Part shown: in pieces, positions 1-7,820 of the stretch | Numbering within the stretch: the first letter of the stretch is position 1 | How the letters are laid out: each line of letters starts with the position of its first letter | Source: VBCK01 sp035511515 | GTDB taxonomy: Bacteria > Pseudomonadota > Gammaproteobacteria > Burkholderiales > Burkholderiaceae_F | NCBI GenBank assembly: GCA_035511515.1 | Contig: DATKFG010000059.1 | Location: 1-18,976, forward strand | Reading direction: 5' to 3' | DNA length: 18,976 bases | Made by a program: the position numbers and the translations under genes | The notes under the pieces: generated by a model | Database searches by the model: none | Told to the model about the DNA's origin: nothing | Seen by the model: the letters and a program-made list of their open reading frames with translations, nothing else

Positions 1-6
1 ACCTTA

Positions 7-305
7 ATGCGGGTGGTCTTTTCACCCGAGGCCCGCCAGGAATTCCAGGAGGCCGAGCGCTACTACGAGCGTCAAGTGCCCGGCCTCGGAGCGCGTTTTC
101 GCACCGAAGAGGCTTCACACTGGTACGAATCCGGGCTTGGCCGCTGTCCTGCCCCTGCGAGCGGGGCGAGATCCGGCGCCTGACAATGAGCCGCTTCCCG
201 TACAAGCTTCTCTATTCGGTTGAAGCCGATCACATATACATCATTGCGGTGGCGCACCATCATCGGGAGCCAACTTACTGGATCGGTCGAATCGATCCGC
301 CCTGA
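7..305 (+). pseudogene. ParE/RelE-type toxin remnant, frameshifted
   Basis: An ATG at 7 opens a frame reading MRVVFSPEARQEFQEAERYY, the typical N-terminus of a ParE/RelE-superfamily toxin, but it runs into a TGA at 181-183. The C-terminal half of the family lies in the neighbouring frame: RIRAWPLSCPCERGEIRRL, then SRFPYKLLYSV and AHHHREPTYWIGR, ending at TGA 303-305. The frame change falls at about 108-125 and is consistent with one deleted base or two inserted bases. Intact relatives are about 95-100 aa and poison gyrase or act as ribosome-dependent RNases; which activity applied here cannot be told. The partner antitoxin would normally lie immediately upstream, outside the window. A sequencing error is possible, but as read the gene is broken. 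Confidence 0.75.
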
Positions 306-337
306 CCAGGCGGGCTGCTCGCAGATTCATGCTGGGG

Positions 338-365
338 CCGCGTCTCTCGCGTCATTGAGAGGCGG
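338..365 (+). terminator. Possible hairpin after the toxin remnant
   Basis: CCGC(gt)CTCTC at 338-348 can pair with GAGAGGCGG at 357-365 across an 8-nt loop, leaving a 2-nt bulge. It lies between the toxin remnant and the ligase gene. No U-tract follows, so a role in intrinsic termination is only a guess. The rest of 306-404 shows no other recognisable feature. Confidence 0.2.
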
Positions 366-404
366 TCGATGCGAGACTCCTGATCCGAAATTCTGCTCGA
401 CGCG

Positions 405-1964
405 ATGCCGCCCCAGACCCGCCTCGCCGACCTCGTCCAAGCCTCCGCCACCGTCGCCCAGACCGCCAGCCGGCTGGCCAAGCGCGACGCGATCGCTGCC
501 TGCCTGCGCGCGGCGGCTCCCGAGGAGGTCGAGATCGCGGTCGCATTCCTGTCCGGCGAGATGCGCACCGGCCGAATCGGCATCGGCTACGCGACGCTGA
601 GCGAGCTTCGCAAGACGGAGGCCACGGCTGCGCCTTCACTGACGCTGCTCGAGGCCGACTCGGCGCTGGTGCAGATCGCCGCGACCACGGGCAAGGGCTC
701 GACGGCGGTGCGCTCAGAGCAGCTGGCGCGACTGTTCGCGCGCGCCACGCGTGCCGAACAGGATTTCCTGATCCGGCTGCTGGCGGGCGAACTGCGCCAG
801 GGTGCACTCGAGGGGGTGATGGTCGAGGCGGTCGCCGCGGCCGCTTGCGTGGACGAGTCCGAAGTGCGGCGCGCCACGATGTTCTCCGCAGACCTCGGCG
901 CCGTCGCGCGCGTGGCCTTGACCGAAGGCGCGCCGGGCCTGGCGGAGTTCTCGATCCGGATCGAACGGCCGGTGCAGCCGATGCTGGCGCAAACGGCCGA
1001 GGACGTCGCCGACGCGCTGGGCCGTCTCGGCACGGCTGCGCTGGAGTGGAAGCTCGATGGCGCTCGCGTGCAGGTGCACAAGGCGGGCGAGGTGGTGCGC
1101 ATCTTCACCCGCCGTTTGAACGAAGTCACCGACGCGGTGCCGGAGCTGGTCGAAGCGGTGCGGACCCTGCCGTCGCGCGAGCTGATCCTGGACGGGGAGG
1201 CGATCGCGATCGGCCCCGGCGGCGCGCCGCAGCCGTTTCAGGTCACGATGCGCCGGTTCGGCCGCAAGCTCGACGTTGCGGCCATGCGGTCCGAGCTGCC
1301 GCTGACCGCGTTTTTCTTCGACTGCCTGCAGCGCGACGGCGAATCACTGGTCGACCGGCCGGCGCGGGAGCGCTTTGCGGTGCTCAGCGAAGCTGTGCCC
1401 GCGCCGCTCGTCGTGCCGCGGCTCGTCACCAGCGATGCGGCGGCCGCCGAGGCGTTCTACCGCGACGCGCTCGCGCACGGCCACGAAGGCGTGATGGCCA
1501 AGGCGCTCGATGCGCCGTACGAGGCCGGCCGCCGCGGTGCGAGCTGGCTGAAGGTCAAGCGCGTGCGCACGCTCGACCTGGTCGTGCTGGCGGCCGAATG
1601 GGGCCACGGCCGGCGGCGCGGCTGGCTGTCGAATCTGCATCTGGGCGCCCGCGACCCGGCCGGCGGATTCGTGATGCTCGGCAAGACGTTCAAGGGGATG
1701 ACCGACGAGCTGCTCGAGTGGCAGACGAGCGCGCTGCAGCAGCGCGAGGTGTCGCGCGACGCCTACACGGTCTACGTGCGCCCCGAGCTCGTCGTCGAGG
1801 TCGCGTTCAACGATCTGCAGGTGAGCCCGCAATATCCCGGGGGACTGGCGCTGCGGTTTGCGCGCGTGAAGGGATACCGGACCGACAAGCAGCCGGAGCA
1901 GGCCGATACAATCGAGACCGTGCGCCAGCTCTATGCGCAGCAGGTGGCCCATGCCGGCGCCTGA
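405..1964 (+). CDS. ATP-dependent DNA ligase, LigB type
   Basis: This 519-aa protein has the three-domain layout of ATP-dependent DNA ligases: N-terminal helical DNA-binding domain (about 10-175), adenylation domain (about 190-390) and OB-fold domain (about 395-515). Motif I is EWKLDGAR with adenylated Lys216; TRR (235-237), LDGEA (Glu265), FFFD (303-306), EGVMAK (361-366) and WLKVK (381-385) are the further nucleotidyltransferase motifs. Length and sequence resemble mycobacterial LigB rather than LigD or the short periplasmic ligases. It would seal nicks using ATP, as a supplement to the essential NAD-dependent LigA. No Ku, polymerase or nuclease domain is adjacent. ATG 405 follows an in-frame TGA at 381-383 and lacks a clear Shine-Dalgarno. 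The 3' end overlaps the next gene by 14 nt. Confidence 0.93.
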   Translation: MPPQTRLADLVQASATVAQTASRLAKRDAIAACLRAAAPEEVEIAVAFLSGEMRTGRIGIGYATLSELRKTEATAAPSLTLLEADSALVQIAATTGKGSTAVRSEQLARLFARATRAEQDFLIRLLAGELRQGALEGVMVEAVAAAACVDESEVRRATMFSADLGAVARVALTEGAPGLAEFSIRIERPVQPMLAQTAEDVADALGRLGTAALEWKLDGARVQVHKAGEVVRIFTRRLNEVTDAVPELVEAVRTLPSRELILDGEAIAIGPGGAPQPFQVTMRRFGRKLDVAAMRSELPLTAFFFDCLQRDGESLVDRPARERFAVLSEAVPAPLVVPRLVTSDAAAAEAFYRDALAHGHEGVMAKALDAPYEAGRRGASWLKVKRVRTLDLVVLAAEWGHGRRRGWLSNLHLGARDPAGGFVMLGKTFKGMTDELLEWQTSALQQREVSRDAYTVYVRPELVVEVAFNDLQVSPQYPGGLALRFARVKGYRTDKQPEQADTIETVRQLYAQQVAHAGA

Positions 1965-3069
1965 ACCGATGACCGTGCTGGAAACGTTCGAACGGGCGCT
2001 GGCCGCGCGCGGCTTCCACGCCGACCCGTCGCAGCGCCAGGCGGCATTGCGGCTGCAACGGTTGTACGAGGAGTGGATCGAGTACAAGTCGCACCGCTCC
2101 AACGCCGTCACCCGGCTGCTGGCCCGACCGCCGATTCCCCGCGGGGTCTACCTGTGGGGAGGGGTGGGGCGGGGCAAGAGCTTCCTGATGGATTGCTTCT
2201 TCGGGGCGGTGCCCCTGGTGCGCAAGACGCGCGTGCACTTCCACGAATTCATGCGCGACGTGCATCGCCAGATGCAGGAAGTCAAAGGGGCAACCGACCC
2301 GCTCGATGTGGTCGGCTTCAGGCTGGCGCGGCGCAGCCGGCTGATCTGCTTCGATGAGTTCCAGGTGTCGGACATCGCCGATGCGATGATCCTGCACCGC
2401 CTGCTGAGCAGGCTGTTTCAGCTCAGGGTCGGCTTCGTGATGACATCCAATGATGCGCCCGACCGCCTCTATCCGGACGGATTGAACCGTGAGCGGCTGC
2501 TGCCGGCGATCGAATTGCTGAAGGAGCGGCTCGACGTAGTGCAGGTCGACGGGGGAGTCGACTACCGGCTGCTCGCGATGCAACAGGTCGATGCCTATGT
2601 GACGCCGCTGGGCGAGTCGGCCGAGCGGCGGCTGGCGGCGGCCTTCGCGCGGATTGCCGAGGTCGACGATCAGGAGCCCGTGCTGCGGATCGAGGGGCGC
2701 ACGATCCGGGCCCGACGGCGGGCCGGAGGCATCGTCTGGTTCGAGTTCGCCGAGTTGTGCGGAAGCCCGCGCTCGTACAACGATTACCTGGAGATCGCAT
2801 CGCAGTTTCATACGGTCGTGCTGTCGAACGTGCCTTGCCTGGCGGCGGCACAGTCGTCCGAAGCGCGCCGCCTGACGTGGCTGGTCGACATCCTGTATGA
2901 CCGCGGCGTGCGGCTGATCGTTTCGGCACAGGCTGCACCGGCTGATCTGTACCGGGGCGGCGGCGTCCTGCAAAAGGAGTTCGAACGCACCGCTTCGCGA
3001 CTGATCGAAATGCAGTCCAGGGAGTACAGTCGGGTTCGTCAGGCAACCGCCAGCGCGGTTCAAACGTAA
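1951..3069 (+). CDS. zapE: ZapE/AFG1-family cell-division ATPase
   Basis: A 372-aa P-loop ATPase of the AFG1/LACE1/ZapE family. Seen: Walker A GGVGRGKS (70-77), preceded by PRGVYLW; the family signature HFHEFMRDVH (about 97-105); Walker B LICFDEF (Asp135, Glu136) followed by QVSDIADA; and a sensor-like TSN (165-167). In Escherichia coli, ZapE associates with the Z-ring and modulates FtsZ under stress and low oxygen. Mitochondrial homologues act in protein quality control. The start is uncertain. ATG 1951 has AGGTGG just upstream and overlaps the ligase stop by 14 nt, suggesting translational coupling. ATG 1969 gives an N-terminus (MTVLETFERAL) closer to typical Burkholderiales proteins, and ATG 1933 is also in frame. 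Ends at TAA 3067-3069. Confidence 0.93.
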   Translation: MPAPEPMTVLETFERALAARGFHADPSQRQAALRLQRLYEEWIEYKSHRSNAVTRLLARPPIPRGVYLWGGVGRGKSFLMDCFFGAVPLVRKTRVHFHEFMRDVHRQMQEVKGATDPLDVVGFRLARRSRLICFDEFQVSDIADAMILHRLLSRLFQLRVGFVMTSNDAPDRLYPDGLNRERLLPAIELLKERLDVVQVDGGVDYRLLAMQQVDAYVTPLGESAERRLAAAFARIAEVDDQEPVLRIEGRTIRARRRAGGIVWFEFAELCGSPRSYNDYLEIASQFHTVVLSNVPCLAAAQSSEARRLTWLVDILYDRGVRLIVSAQAAPADLYRGGGVLQKEFERTASRLIEMQSREYSRVRQATASAVQT

Positions 3070-3082
3070 GGCTGCGCCACCG

Positions 3083-3868
3083 ATGCTCGTTCGTCCTTCA
3101 CTGATGCGGATGCGGCTCGCGCTGGCGTCCTGCGCCCTGGTCGGGGTCGTATCGGCGGCGCCGCCGCCGGCGAACCTGGACCAGCAGTACCCGGCCGGCA
3201 GCATCACCACCCAGAGCGGCGCCGAGCAGGCCCTGGTCGATGCCGACGCGGCGCAAAAAACGATCGACGCGCAGTACAAGGCCGAACGCATCCGCTGCGC
3301 TCATGTGGTCCTGGTCACCGACTGCCAGGACAAGGCGCGCCGCGCGCACACGCGGGGCCAGGGCCAGGTGCACCGGGTCCAGGTCGAGGCGCACGATCTG
3401 CAGCGCAAGCTGGCCGCGCAGCAACGCGCTGTGCAGCGCGACGCTCAGCAGGTCCAGCAGCAGCACGAGGAAGCCGCGCGCCCGGAAAAGGAGCGCGCCG
3501 CGCAGCAGGCTGCGCAACAGCGCGCCGCTCAGGCCGCGGACCGCGCCAAGGACGCGCTGCGCCAGCAGGCGCAGGCACCGGCCAACCGCCAGAGCTACGA
3601 GCAGCGCAACGCGCAGCACGAGCACGATGTGGCCCAGCAATCCAGCGTGCAGATCCGCAACAGCGCCGACAATGCGCGGCGCTACAAGGAAAAGCAGGAC
3701 AACGCGAAGACCTACGCGGCCACCCGCGCCCGCGAACGCGAGCAGAGCCAGAAGGAACGCGAGGAGCGCGAGCGCAAGCGCAAAGCCCAGATGACTCAGG
3801 ACGCGGCCAATTCGCCACCGTCGGCCGAGCCGGGCGCGGCTAAGACTGGCGCAGTTCCGGAACCGTGA
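3083..3868 (+). CDS. Secreted Gln/Ala-rich coiled-coil protein
   Basis: A hypothetical protein of 261 aa. The N-terminus has basic residues, a hydrophobic core (LALASCALVGVVSA) and a probable signal-peptidase I site near Ala25. A lipobox-like LASC at 14-17 exists, but its hydrophobic stretch is short. After a linker, residues about 47-90 contain RCAHVVLVTDCQDKARR (Cys72, Cys81), resembling the two-cysteine C-x(8)-C plus AR motif I recall from small periplasmic Burkholderiales proteins. Residues about 100-245 are extremely rich in Gln, Ala, Arg, Lys and Glu and should form a long charged coiled coil. The C-terminus is Pro/Ala-rich. It lies 13 nt after zapE, probably in the same transcript, and its last 29 nt overlap the convergent phosphatase gene. 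Function unknown; similarity to TolA-like coiled coils is compositional only. Confidence 0.75.
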   Translation: MLVRPSLMRMRLALASCALVGVVSAAPPPANLDQQYPAGSITTQSGAEQALVDADAAQKTIDAQYKAERIRCAHVVLVTDCQDKARRAHTRGQGQVHRVQVEAHDLQRKLAAQQRAVQRDAQQVQQQHEEAARPEKERAAQQAAQQRAAQAADRAKDALRQQAQAPANRQSYEQRNAQHEHDVAQQSSVQIRNSADNARRYKEKQDNAKTYAATRAREREQSQKEREERERKRKAQMTQDAANSPPSAEPGAAKTGAVPEP

Positions 3869-4637
3869 ACTTCGGAATTTCCGCCGGCAGTTCGAGCTTC
3901 ACGATCGCCAGCGACAGGTTGTCGCCGCGGCCCTCGGAGCGCTCGCGCGCCAGCTTGACCAGTTGCTTGGACGCTTCGCTGGGAGACAGCCGGTCCAGCG
4001 TCGAGGCGATTTCGGCATCGTCGAAATAGGCCCACAAGCCGTCGCTGGCCAGTAAAAAGGCGTCGTCGACCCGCAGATCGCGCGTTTCGTTGATTTCGAG
4101 CTTCAATTCGTTCCGGATTCCCAGGGCGCTGAACAGCACGTTTTTGTAATGTTGCGCCGCAACTTCGGCCTCCGCATGCCGGCCTTCGGCCGTCAATTGG
4201 GCCGCCACCGTATGGTCGGTGGTCCGATGGATCACGCGCCCGGCCCGGCACCAGTACAGCCGGCTGTCCCCAGCATGTCCCCAGATTGCGAAATCGCGTT
4301 TCACGATCAGCACCGCGATCGTGCTGTGGGGCTCCTTTTCGCTGGACAGGGCACTGAGCCGGATGACGGTATGGGCTTCGGCGGCGATCTGCCGCAGCAG
4401 ATCCGGCAGGGTCGCGTCCCGTTCCGACAACTCCTTGAAAAGATTGGTCGCGGTCGAAATCACCTGGTCGGAAGCCATCCGACCGCCGGTGCGCCCGCCC
4501 ATGCCGTCGGCCACGACCGCCAGCAGTGCACCCGGGTTTCGCTCGCTGGTCAGGATCGCGACCCGGTCCTGCTGTTCGGACCGGTCGCCCAGATGCTCGC
4601 CGAGGGCCGCGCTGACCTTGAACTGAGGCTGATTCAC
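3840..4637 (-). CDS. PP2C-family protein serine/threonine phosphatase
   Basis: A 265-aa single-domain PPM/PP2C phosphatase of usual bacterial length (PrpC/Stp type), probably cytosolic, with no membrane segment. The metal-binding and catalytic motifs are all present: EQQDR (Asp24), VVADGMGG (Asp44-Gly45), GHAGDSRLY (Asp124), ASDGLW (Asp199) and RGDNLSLA (Asp239-Asn240). The usual MGTT stretch before the central strand reads PHST (103-106). It would remove phosphate from Ser/Thr in an Mn/Mg-dependent reaction. The start is taken as GTG 4637 (VNQPQFKVSAALGEH); the frame is open further upstream, but that would run into the divergent gene and gives repeat-derived sequence. No kinase is adjacent; the only one in the window is at 17690. 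Confidence 0.9.
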   Translation of the reverse strand: MNQPQFKVSAALGEHLGDRSEQQDRVAILTSERNPGALLAVVADGMGGRTGGRMASDQVISTATNLFKELSERDATLPDLLRQIAAEAHTVIRLSALSSEKEPHSTIAVLIVKRDFAIWGHAGDSRLYWCRAGRVIHRTTDHTVAAQLTAEGRHAEAEVAAQHYKNVLFSALGIRNELKLEINETRDLRVDDAFLLASDGLWAYFDDAEIASTLDRLSPSEASKQLVKLARERSEGRGDNLSLAIVKLELPAEIPKFTVPELRQS

Positions 4638-4758
4638 GAACCGAATGTTAGGGCCGAACCCGGCCGCCCATCTGCGAGAATCGGCCGGCGGGCGAGCCCT
4701 TTTCCGCGGCCTGCTAGCATTCCGGAATCGAGGCCGTGGTGGCGCCCCTCGTACCCCC

Positions 4759-4956
4759 ATGGATGAGGAACAGATCAAGCGCCGGATCGTCGAGCTGCAG
4801 ATCGAGCACCGCGATCTGGACGATGCGATCGAGCGTCTTTCGCAGCAGCCGGGTGTGGACGAGCTCAGGTTGCGGCGCCTGAAGAAACGCAGGTTGATGT
4901 TGCGCGATTGCATCGCCAGGCTGCAAATGGAGCTCGTGCCGGACATCCCGGCCTGA
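4759..4956 (+). CDS. YdcH/DUF465 family small coiled-coil protein
   Basis: A 65-aa highly charged helical protein: MDEEQIKRRIVELQIEHRDL, then a short break (SQQPGVDE) and LRRLKKRRLMLRDCIARLQ. The pattern IEHRDLDDAIERL ... DELRLRRLKKRRL is that of the YdcH/DUF465 family, short two-helix hairpins of unknown function that are common in Proteobacteria. Start ATG 4759 follows a C-rich stretch without a good Shine-Dalgarno. Its TGA stop (4954-4956) shares bases with the ATG of the helicase gene (TGATG), so the two are probably translationally coupled. The gap 4638-4758 to the divergent phosphatase gene must hold both promoters; I see no convincing -35/-10 pair in it. Confidence 0.85.
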   Translation: MDEEQIKRRIVELQIEHRDLDDAIERLSQQPGVDELRLRRLKKRRLMLRDCIARLQMELVPDIPA

Positions 4957-7022
4957 TGGCCGCACAGCGGGTCGATCCGGATTCTGACGCCTTCGCCAAG
5001 GCTTCGGCGCCCAGGGACGCCTTCGCCGAGGCTTCGGCGTCCGGGCACGGCGTGCTGGCCCGGCGGCAGCAGGTCGCCGATGCGTTCGCACCCGGCGGCG
5101 CGCTCGCGCGTTCGGTGCCGGGTTTTGTTGCCAGGCCGTCACAGCAGGACATGGCGCTGGCCGTGTTCGATGCGATCGTCGAGCGCGGTACCCTGATCGC
5201 CGAGGCCGGAACCGGCACCGGCAAGACCTTCGCGTACCTGGTCCCGAGCCTGCTCGCCGGCGGCAAGGTGCTGGTGTCGGTCGGCACCAAGACGCTGCAG
5301 GACCAGATCTTCGACAAGGACCTGCGGATCGTCGGTCGCGCGCTGCAGATGCACACCGACGCGGTGCTGCTGAAGGGCCGGCAGAATTACATCTGCCTGC
5401 ACCGGCTGAACCGCGCCCTGGGCGAGGGCCTGCACGACACGCGCGAAGCGGCCGCCCATCTGCACCAGATCGAACGATTTGCCCGCGCCAGTTCCAGCGG
5501 CGACCGGGCCGAGCTGTCGACGGTTCCGGAAACGGCAGGCATCTGGCACGCGGTCACGTCGACCCAGGACAACTGCCTGGGGGCCGAATGTCCGCAGTTC
5601 GAGCCGTGTTTCGTGTACCGGGCCAGGCGACGCGCCCTCGCGGCCCGGGTGGTCGTGGTCAATCACCACCTGTTTCTGGCCGATATGGCGCTGCGCGACG
5701 ATCGATTCGGAGAACTGTTGCCGGCCGCCGATACGGTCGTGCTGGACGAAGCGCACCACCTGCCGCGGATCGGCACCGAATTCTTCGGCGAGGGCTGGTC
5801 CCTCGCCCAGGTCGCCGAGCTGGCCTCGGACGCGCTGGCGAGCGGCCTTCACGCGGCCCGGGACGGTGCTCCGTGGGTGGACCTGGCGCGCTCGCTGGAG
5901 CAGGCGGCGCGTGCGATTCGCGCCATCCTGGCGCAGGGCGGGCTGGAAGCGGGCTCGCGCATTGCGCTGGAGCGCTTGGCCGACCGGCCCGCACTCGCCG
6001 CGGCGCTGGATACGCTGGGCGAGCGCGCCGAGCACCTCAATGCCGCACTCGAGCGCAACAGCGGGCGCGATCCCGAGCTCGACCTGCTGGCTCCGCGGCT
6101 GCAGCGGCTGCGTGCACTGCTGCAGGACTGGCGCCAGGCCAGCGCAACGGCGACGCAGGCCGAGACCGCCGACGAGGTGGTCCGATGGATCTCGGCGTCC
6201 TCGGCCGGCGCCCAGTTTCATGCAACCCCGCTGTCGATCAGCGCCTCGTTCGCACGCGCGCGCGAGCGCGCCTCCCAGGCCTGGATCCTGACGTCGGCCA
6301 CGCTGACCGTGGCGTCGCGTTTCGATGCGTTTGTGGGCGAAATCGGCTTGAGGGCGACAACGCGCCGCTGGGACAGCCCGTTCGACTTTCCGTCCCAGGC
6401 CCTGCTGTACCTGCCAGAGCCGCTGCCGTCTCCGGACGGCGAGCGCTTTGCCGAAGAGGTCGCCGACGCCGCCTGGCCGGTGATTCGCGCCAGCGGCGGG
6501 CGAGCTTTCGTTCTGTGCGCTACCTTAAGAGCGGTCGAACGGGTCGCCGCCCGGCTGCTGGAACGGATGCGCGAATCCGGCGTCGAGCTGCCGCTGCTGA
6601 TCCAGGGGCAGGGCACGCGCCGCAACCTGCTGCAAACGTATCGGGCAACAAGCGGGGCCGTTCTGGTCGGCTCGATCAGCTTCTGGGAGGGCATCGATGT
6701 GCGGGGCGATGCCCTGTCGCTGGTGGTGATCGACAAGCTGCCTTTTGCGCCTCCGGACGATCCGCTGGTGCAAGCACGCGTGCGCAAGCTGCGCGGCGAA
6801 GGCCGAAATCCGTTCGTCGAATTCCAGCTGCCGCAGGCGGTCACGCTGCTGAAGCAGGGCGTCGGGCGCCTGATACGCGACGAGCGTGACCGCGGTGTGC
6901 TGATGATCCTGGACGGCCGGCTGCTGAGCAAGTCGTACGGCAAGATCGTATTGGACAGCCTGCCGCCGTTCGCGCTGACCCGCGATCAGGCGGCGGCCTG
7001 TGCGTTCTTCAAGGGTTCTTGA
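4956..7022 (+). CDS. yoaA: DinG/XPD-family Fe-S DNA helicase, YoaA-like
   Basis: A 688-aa superfamily 2 helicase. Seen: Walker A EAGTGTGKT (83-91), four probable Fe-S cysteines (Cys147, Cys207, Cys212, Cys218, the last three in DNCLGAECPQFEPC), VVVVNHHLFLADM, DEAH box (264-267), TSATL, SFWEGIDVRGD, DKLPFAPPDDPL and motif VI QGVGRLIRDERDRG. These blocks match E. coli YoaA more closely than DinG. YoaA works with the clamp-loader subunit chi as a 5'-3' helicase in tolerance of replication-blocking damage. ATG 4956 overlaps the upstream stop (TGATG). Compared with YoaA (about 636 aa, starting just before FAPDG), there are about 40 extra N-terminal residues containing the translated repeat DAFAKASAPR/DAFAEASASG. 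GTG 5052, just after the repeat, is an alternative start. The 3' end overlaps bamD by 14 nt. Confidence 0.92.
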   Translation: MAAQRVDPDSDAFAKASAPRDAFAEASASGHGVLARRQQVADAFAPGGALARSVPGFVARPSQQDMALAVFDAIVERGTLIAEAGTGTGKTFAYLVPSLLAGGKVLVSVGTKTLQDQIFDKDLRIVGRALQMHTDAVLLKGRQNYICLHRLNRALGEGLHDTREAAAHLHQIERFARASSSGDRAELSTVPETAGIWHAVTSTQDNCLGAECPQFEPCFVYRARRRALAARVVVVNHHLFLADMALRDDRFGELLPAADTVVLDEAHHLPRIGTEFFGEGWSLAQVAELASDALASGLHAARDGAPWVDLARSLEQAARAIRAILAQGGLEAGSRIALERLADRPALAAALDTLGERAEHLNAALERNSGRDPELDLLAPRLQRLRALLQDWRQASATATQAETADEVVRWISASSAGAQFHATPLSISASFARARERASQAWILTSATLTVASRFDAFVGEIGLRATTRRWDSPFDFPSQALLYLPEPLPSPDGERFAEEVADAAWPVIRASGGRAFVLCATLRAVERVAARLLERMRESGVELPLLIQGQGTRRNLLQTYRATSGAVLVGSISFWEGIDVRGDALSLVVIDKLPFAPPDDPLVQARVRKLRGEGRNPFVEFQLPQAVTLLKQGVGRLIRDERDRGVLMILDGRLLSKSYGKIVLDSLPPFALTRDQAAACAFFKGS
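4986..5042. repeat. Tandem palindromic repeat inside the yoaA 5' end
   Basis: Two copies of a 27-nt unit begin at 4986 and 5016 (30-nt period), differing at only two positions. Each contains GCTTCGGCG preceded by CGCC(a/g)AG. The second copy forms a perfect hairpin CGCCGA-GGCT-TCGGCG, and its outer GACGCC/GGCGTC ends are also complementary. On the plus strand it encodes DAFAKASAPR-DAFAEASASG; on the minus strand it reads PGRRSLGEG twice, a string I recall as typical of spurious translations of a widespread bacterial palindromic repeat. Most likely a REP-like element captured within the reading frame. Confidence 0.75.
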
Positions 7023-7809
7023 CCGCAACCGGCGCCGGGTAGTTCAGCTGAAGGACCCTCTCGGCGTCGGCCTGCAGCTCCATCAGACCCAGCGACCCGT
7101 ACGAGCGCGCCATGAGTTGCAAGGCCTCCTGCTGCGAGGCCGAGCCGGGGAAATCGTGCAATGCGCCCTGCGCGCGCTCGATCGCGGCCAGGTACGCGCC
7201 GCGACGGTAGTAGTAGTCGGCCACCCGAACCTCGTGCCCGGCCAGCGTGTTCAGGAGGTATTGAAGGCGCAGGCGTGCGTCCGGGGCATAACGGCTGTTG
7301 GGGTAACGCGAAAGCAGCTCTTTGAAGGCCTCGAACGAGTCGCGCATCGCTTTGGGATCGCGCTCGCTGACCCGGTAGCCGACCAGCCGGCCGATCAGCG
7401 CCGGCGGCTCGATGAAATTGATCAGGCCCTTCAGGTAATAGACGTAGTCCGCGTTCGGATGGCTCGGGTTTGCCTTCAGGAACCGATCGACCGTATCGAG
7501 CGCGTCGGCCGTTTCGCCTTCCTTGTAATAGGAGTAGGCGATTTCGATCTGCCCCTGCTGCGCATAGCGTCCGAACGGATAACGGCTCTCGAGCTTTTCG
7601 AACAACTCGCGCGCGTGGTTCCAGTTGCCCGCCAGCAGCTCCGTATGGCCCTCCTTGTACAGGCGCTCGGCGTCCCACTTCGAGGTAGCATCCTTGGTGA
7701 CGGAGCCGCACGCCGACAGCGCCAGCAGCATCGCCAGCGCAACGGCGCGCCCGAGCGCCCGGGGCGGTGTGGCGAGGCGTGGTCTTCCGCGGCAGATGAT
7801 CGTATCCAT
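7009..7809 (-). CDS. bamD: Outer membrane assembly lipoprotein BamD
   Basis: A 266-aa lipoprotein with an n-region rich in Arg, hydrophobic segment AVALAMLLALSAC and lipobox LSAC with Cys34 as the lipidated residue. The mature part is a TPR solenoid: KWDAERLYKEGHTELLAGNW, FEKLESRYPFGRYAQQGQIE, FLKANPSHPNADYVYYLKGL and YPNSRYAPDARLRL are diagnostic BamD segments. BamD (E. coli 245 aa) is an essential component of the BAM complex and binds BamA and substrate beta-signals on the periplasmic face of the outer membrane. Start ATG 7809 is 76 nt from the divergent rluD start. The last 14 nt overlap the convergent yoaA 3' end. Confidence 0.96.
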   Translation of the reverse strand: MDTIICRGRPRLATPPRALGRAVALAMLLALSACGSVTKDATSKWDAERLYKEGHTELLAGNWNHARELFEKLESRYPFGRYAQQGQIEIAYSYYKEGETADALDTVDRFLKANPSHPNADYVYYLKGLINFIEPPALIGRLVGYRVSERDPKAMRDSFEAFKELLSRYPNSRYAPDARLRLQYLLNTLAGHEVRVADYYYRRGAYLAAIERAQGALHDFPGSASQQEALQLMARSYGSLGLMELQADAERVLQLNYPAPVAVKNP

Positions 7810-7820
7810 GGGACGTGGGC

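Noticed and set aside
1807..3291. Long minus-strand open frame opposite zapE
   Set aside because: Antisense shadow of a clear ATPase gene in GC-rich DNA; its translation is Arg/His/Gln-rich low complexity with no recognisable motif.
4908..4955. Upstream ATG 4908 as the yoaA start
   Set aside because: It lies well inside the DUF465 gene and adds 16 residues unlike YoaA; the TGATG-coupled ATG 4956 or GTG 5052 is more plausible.
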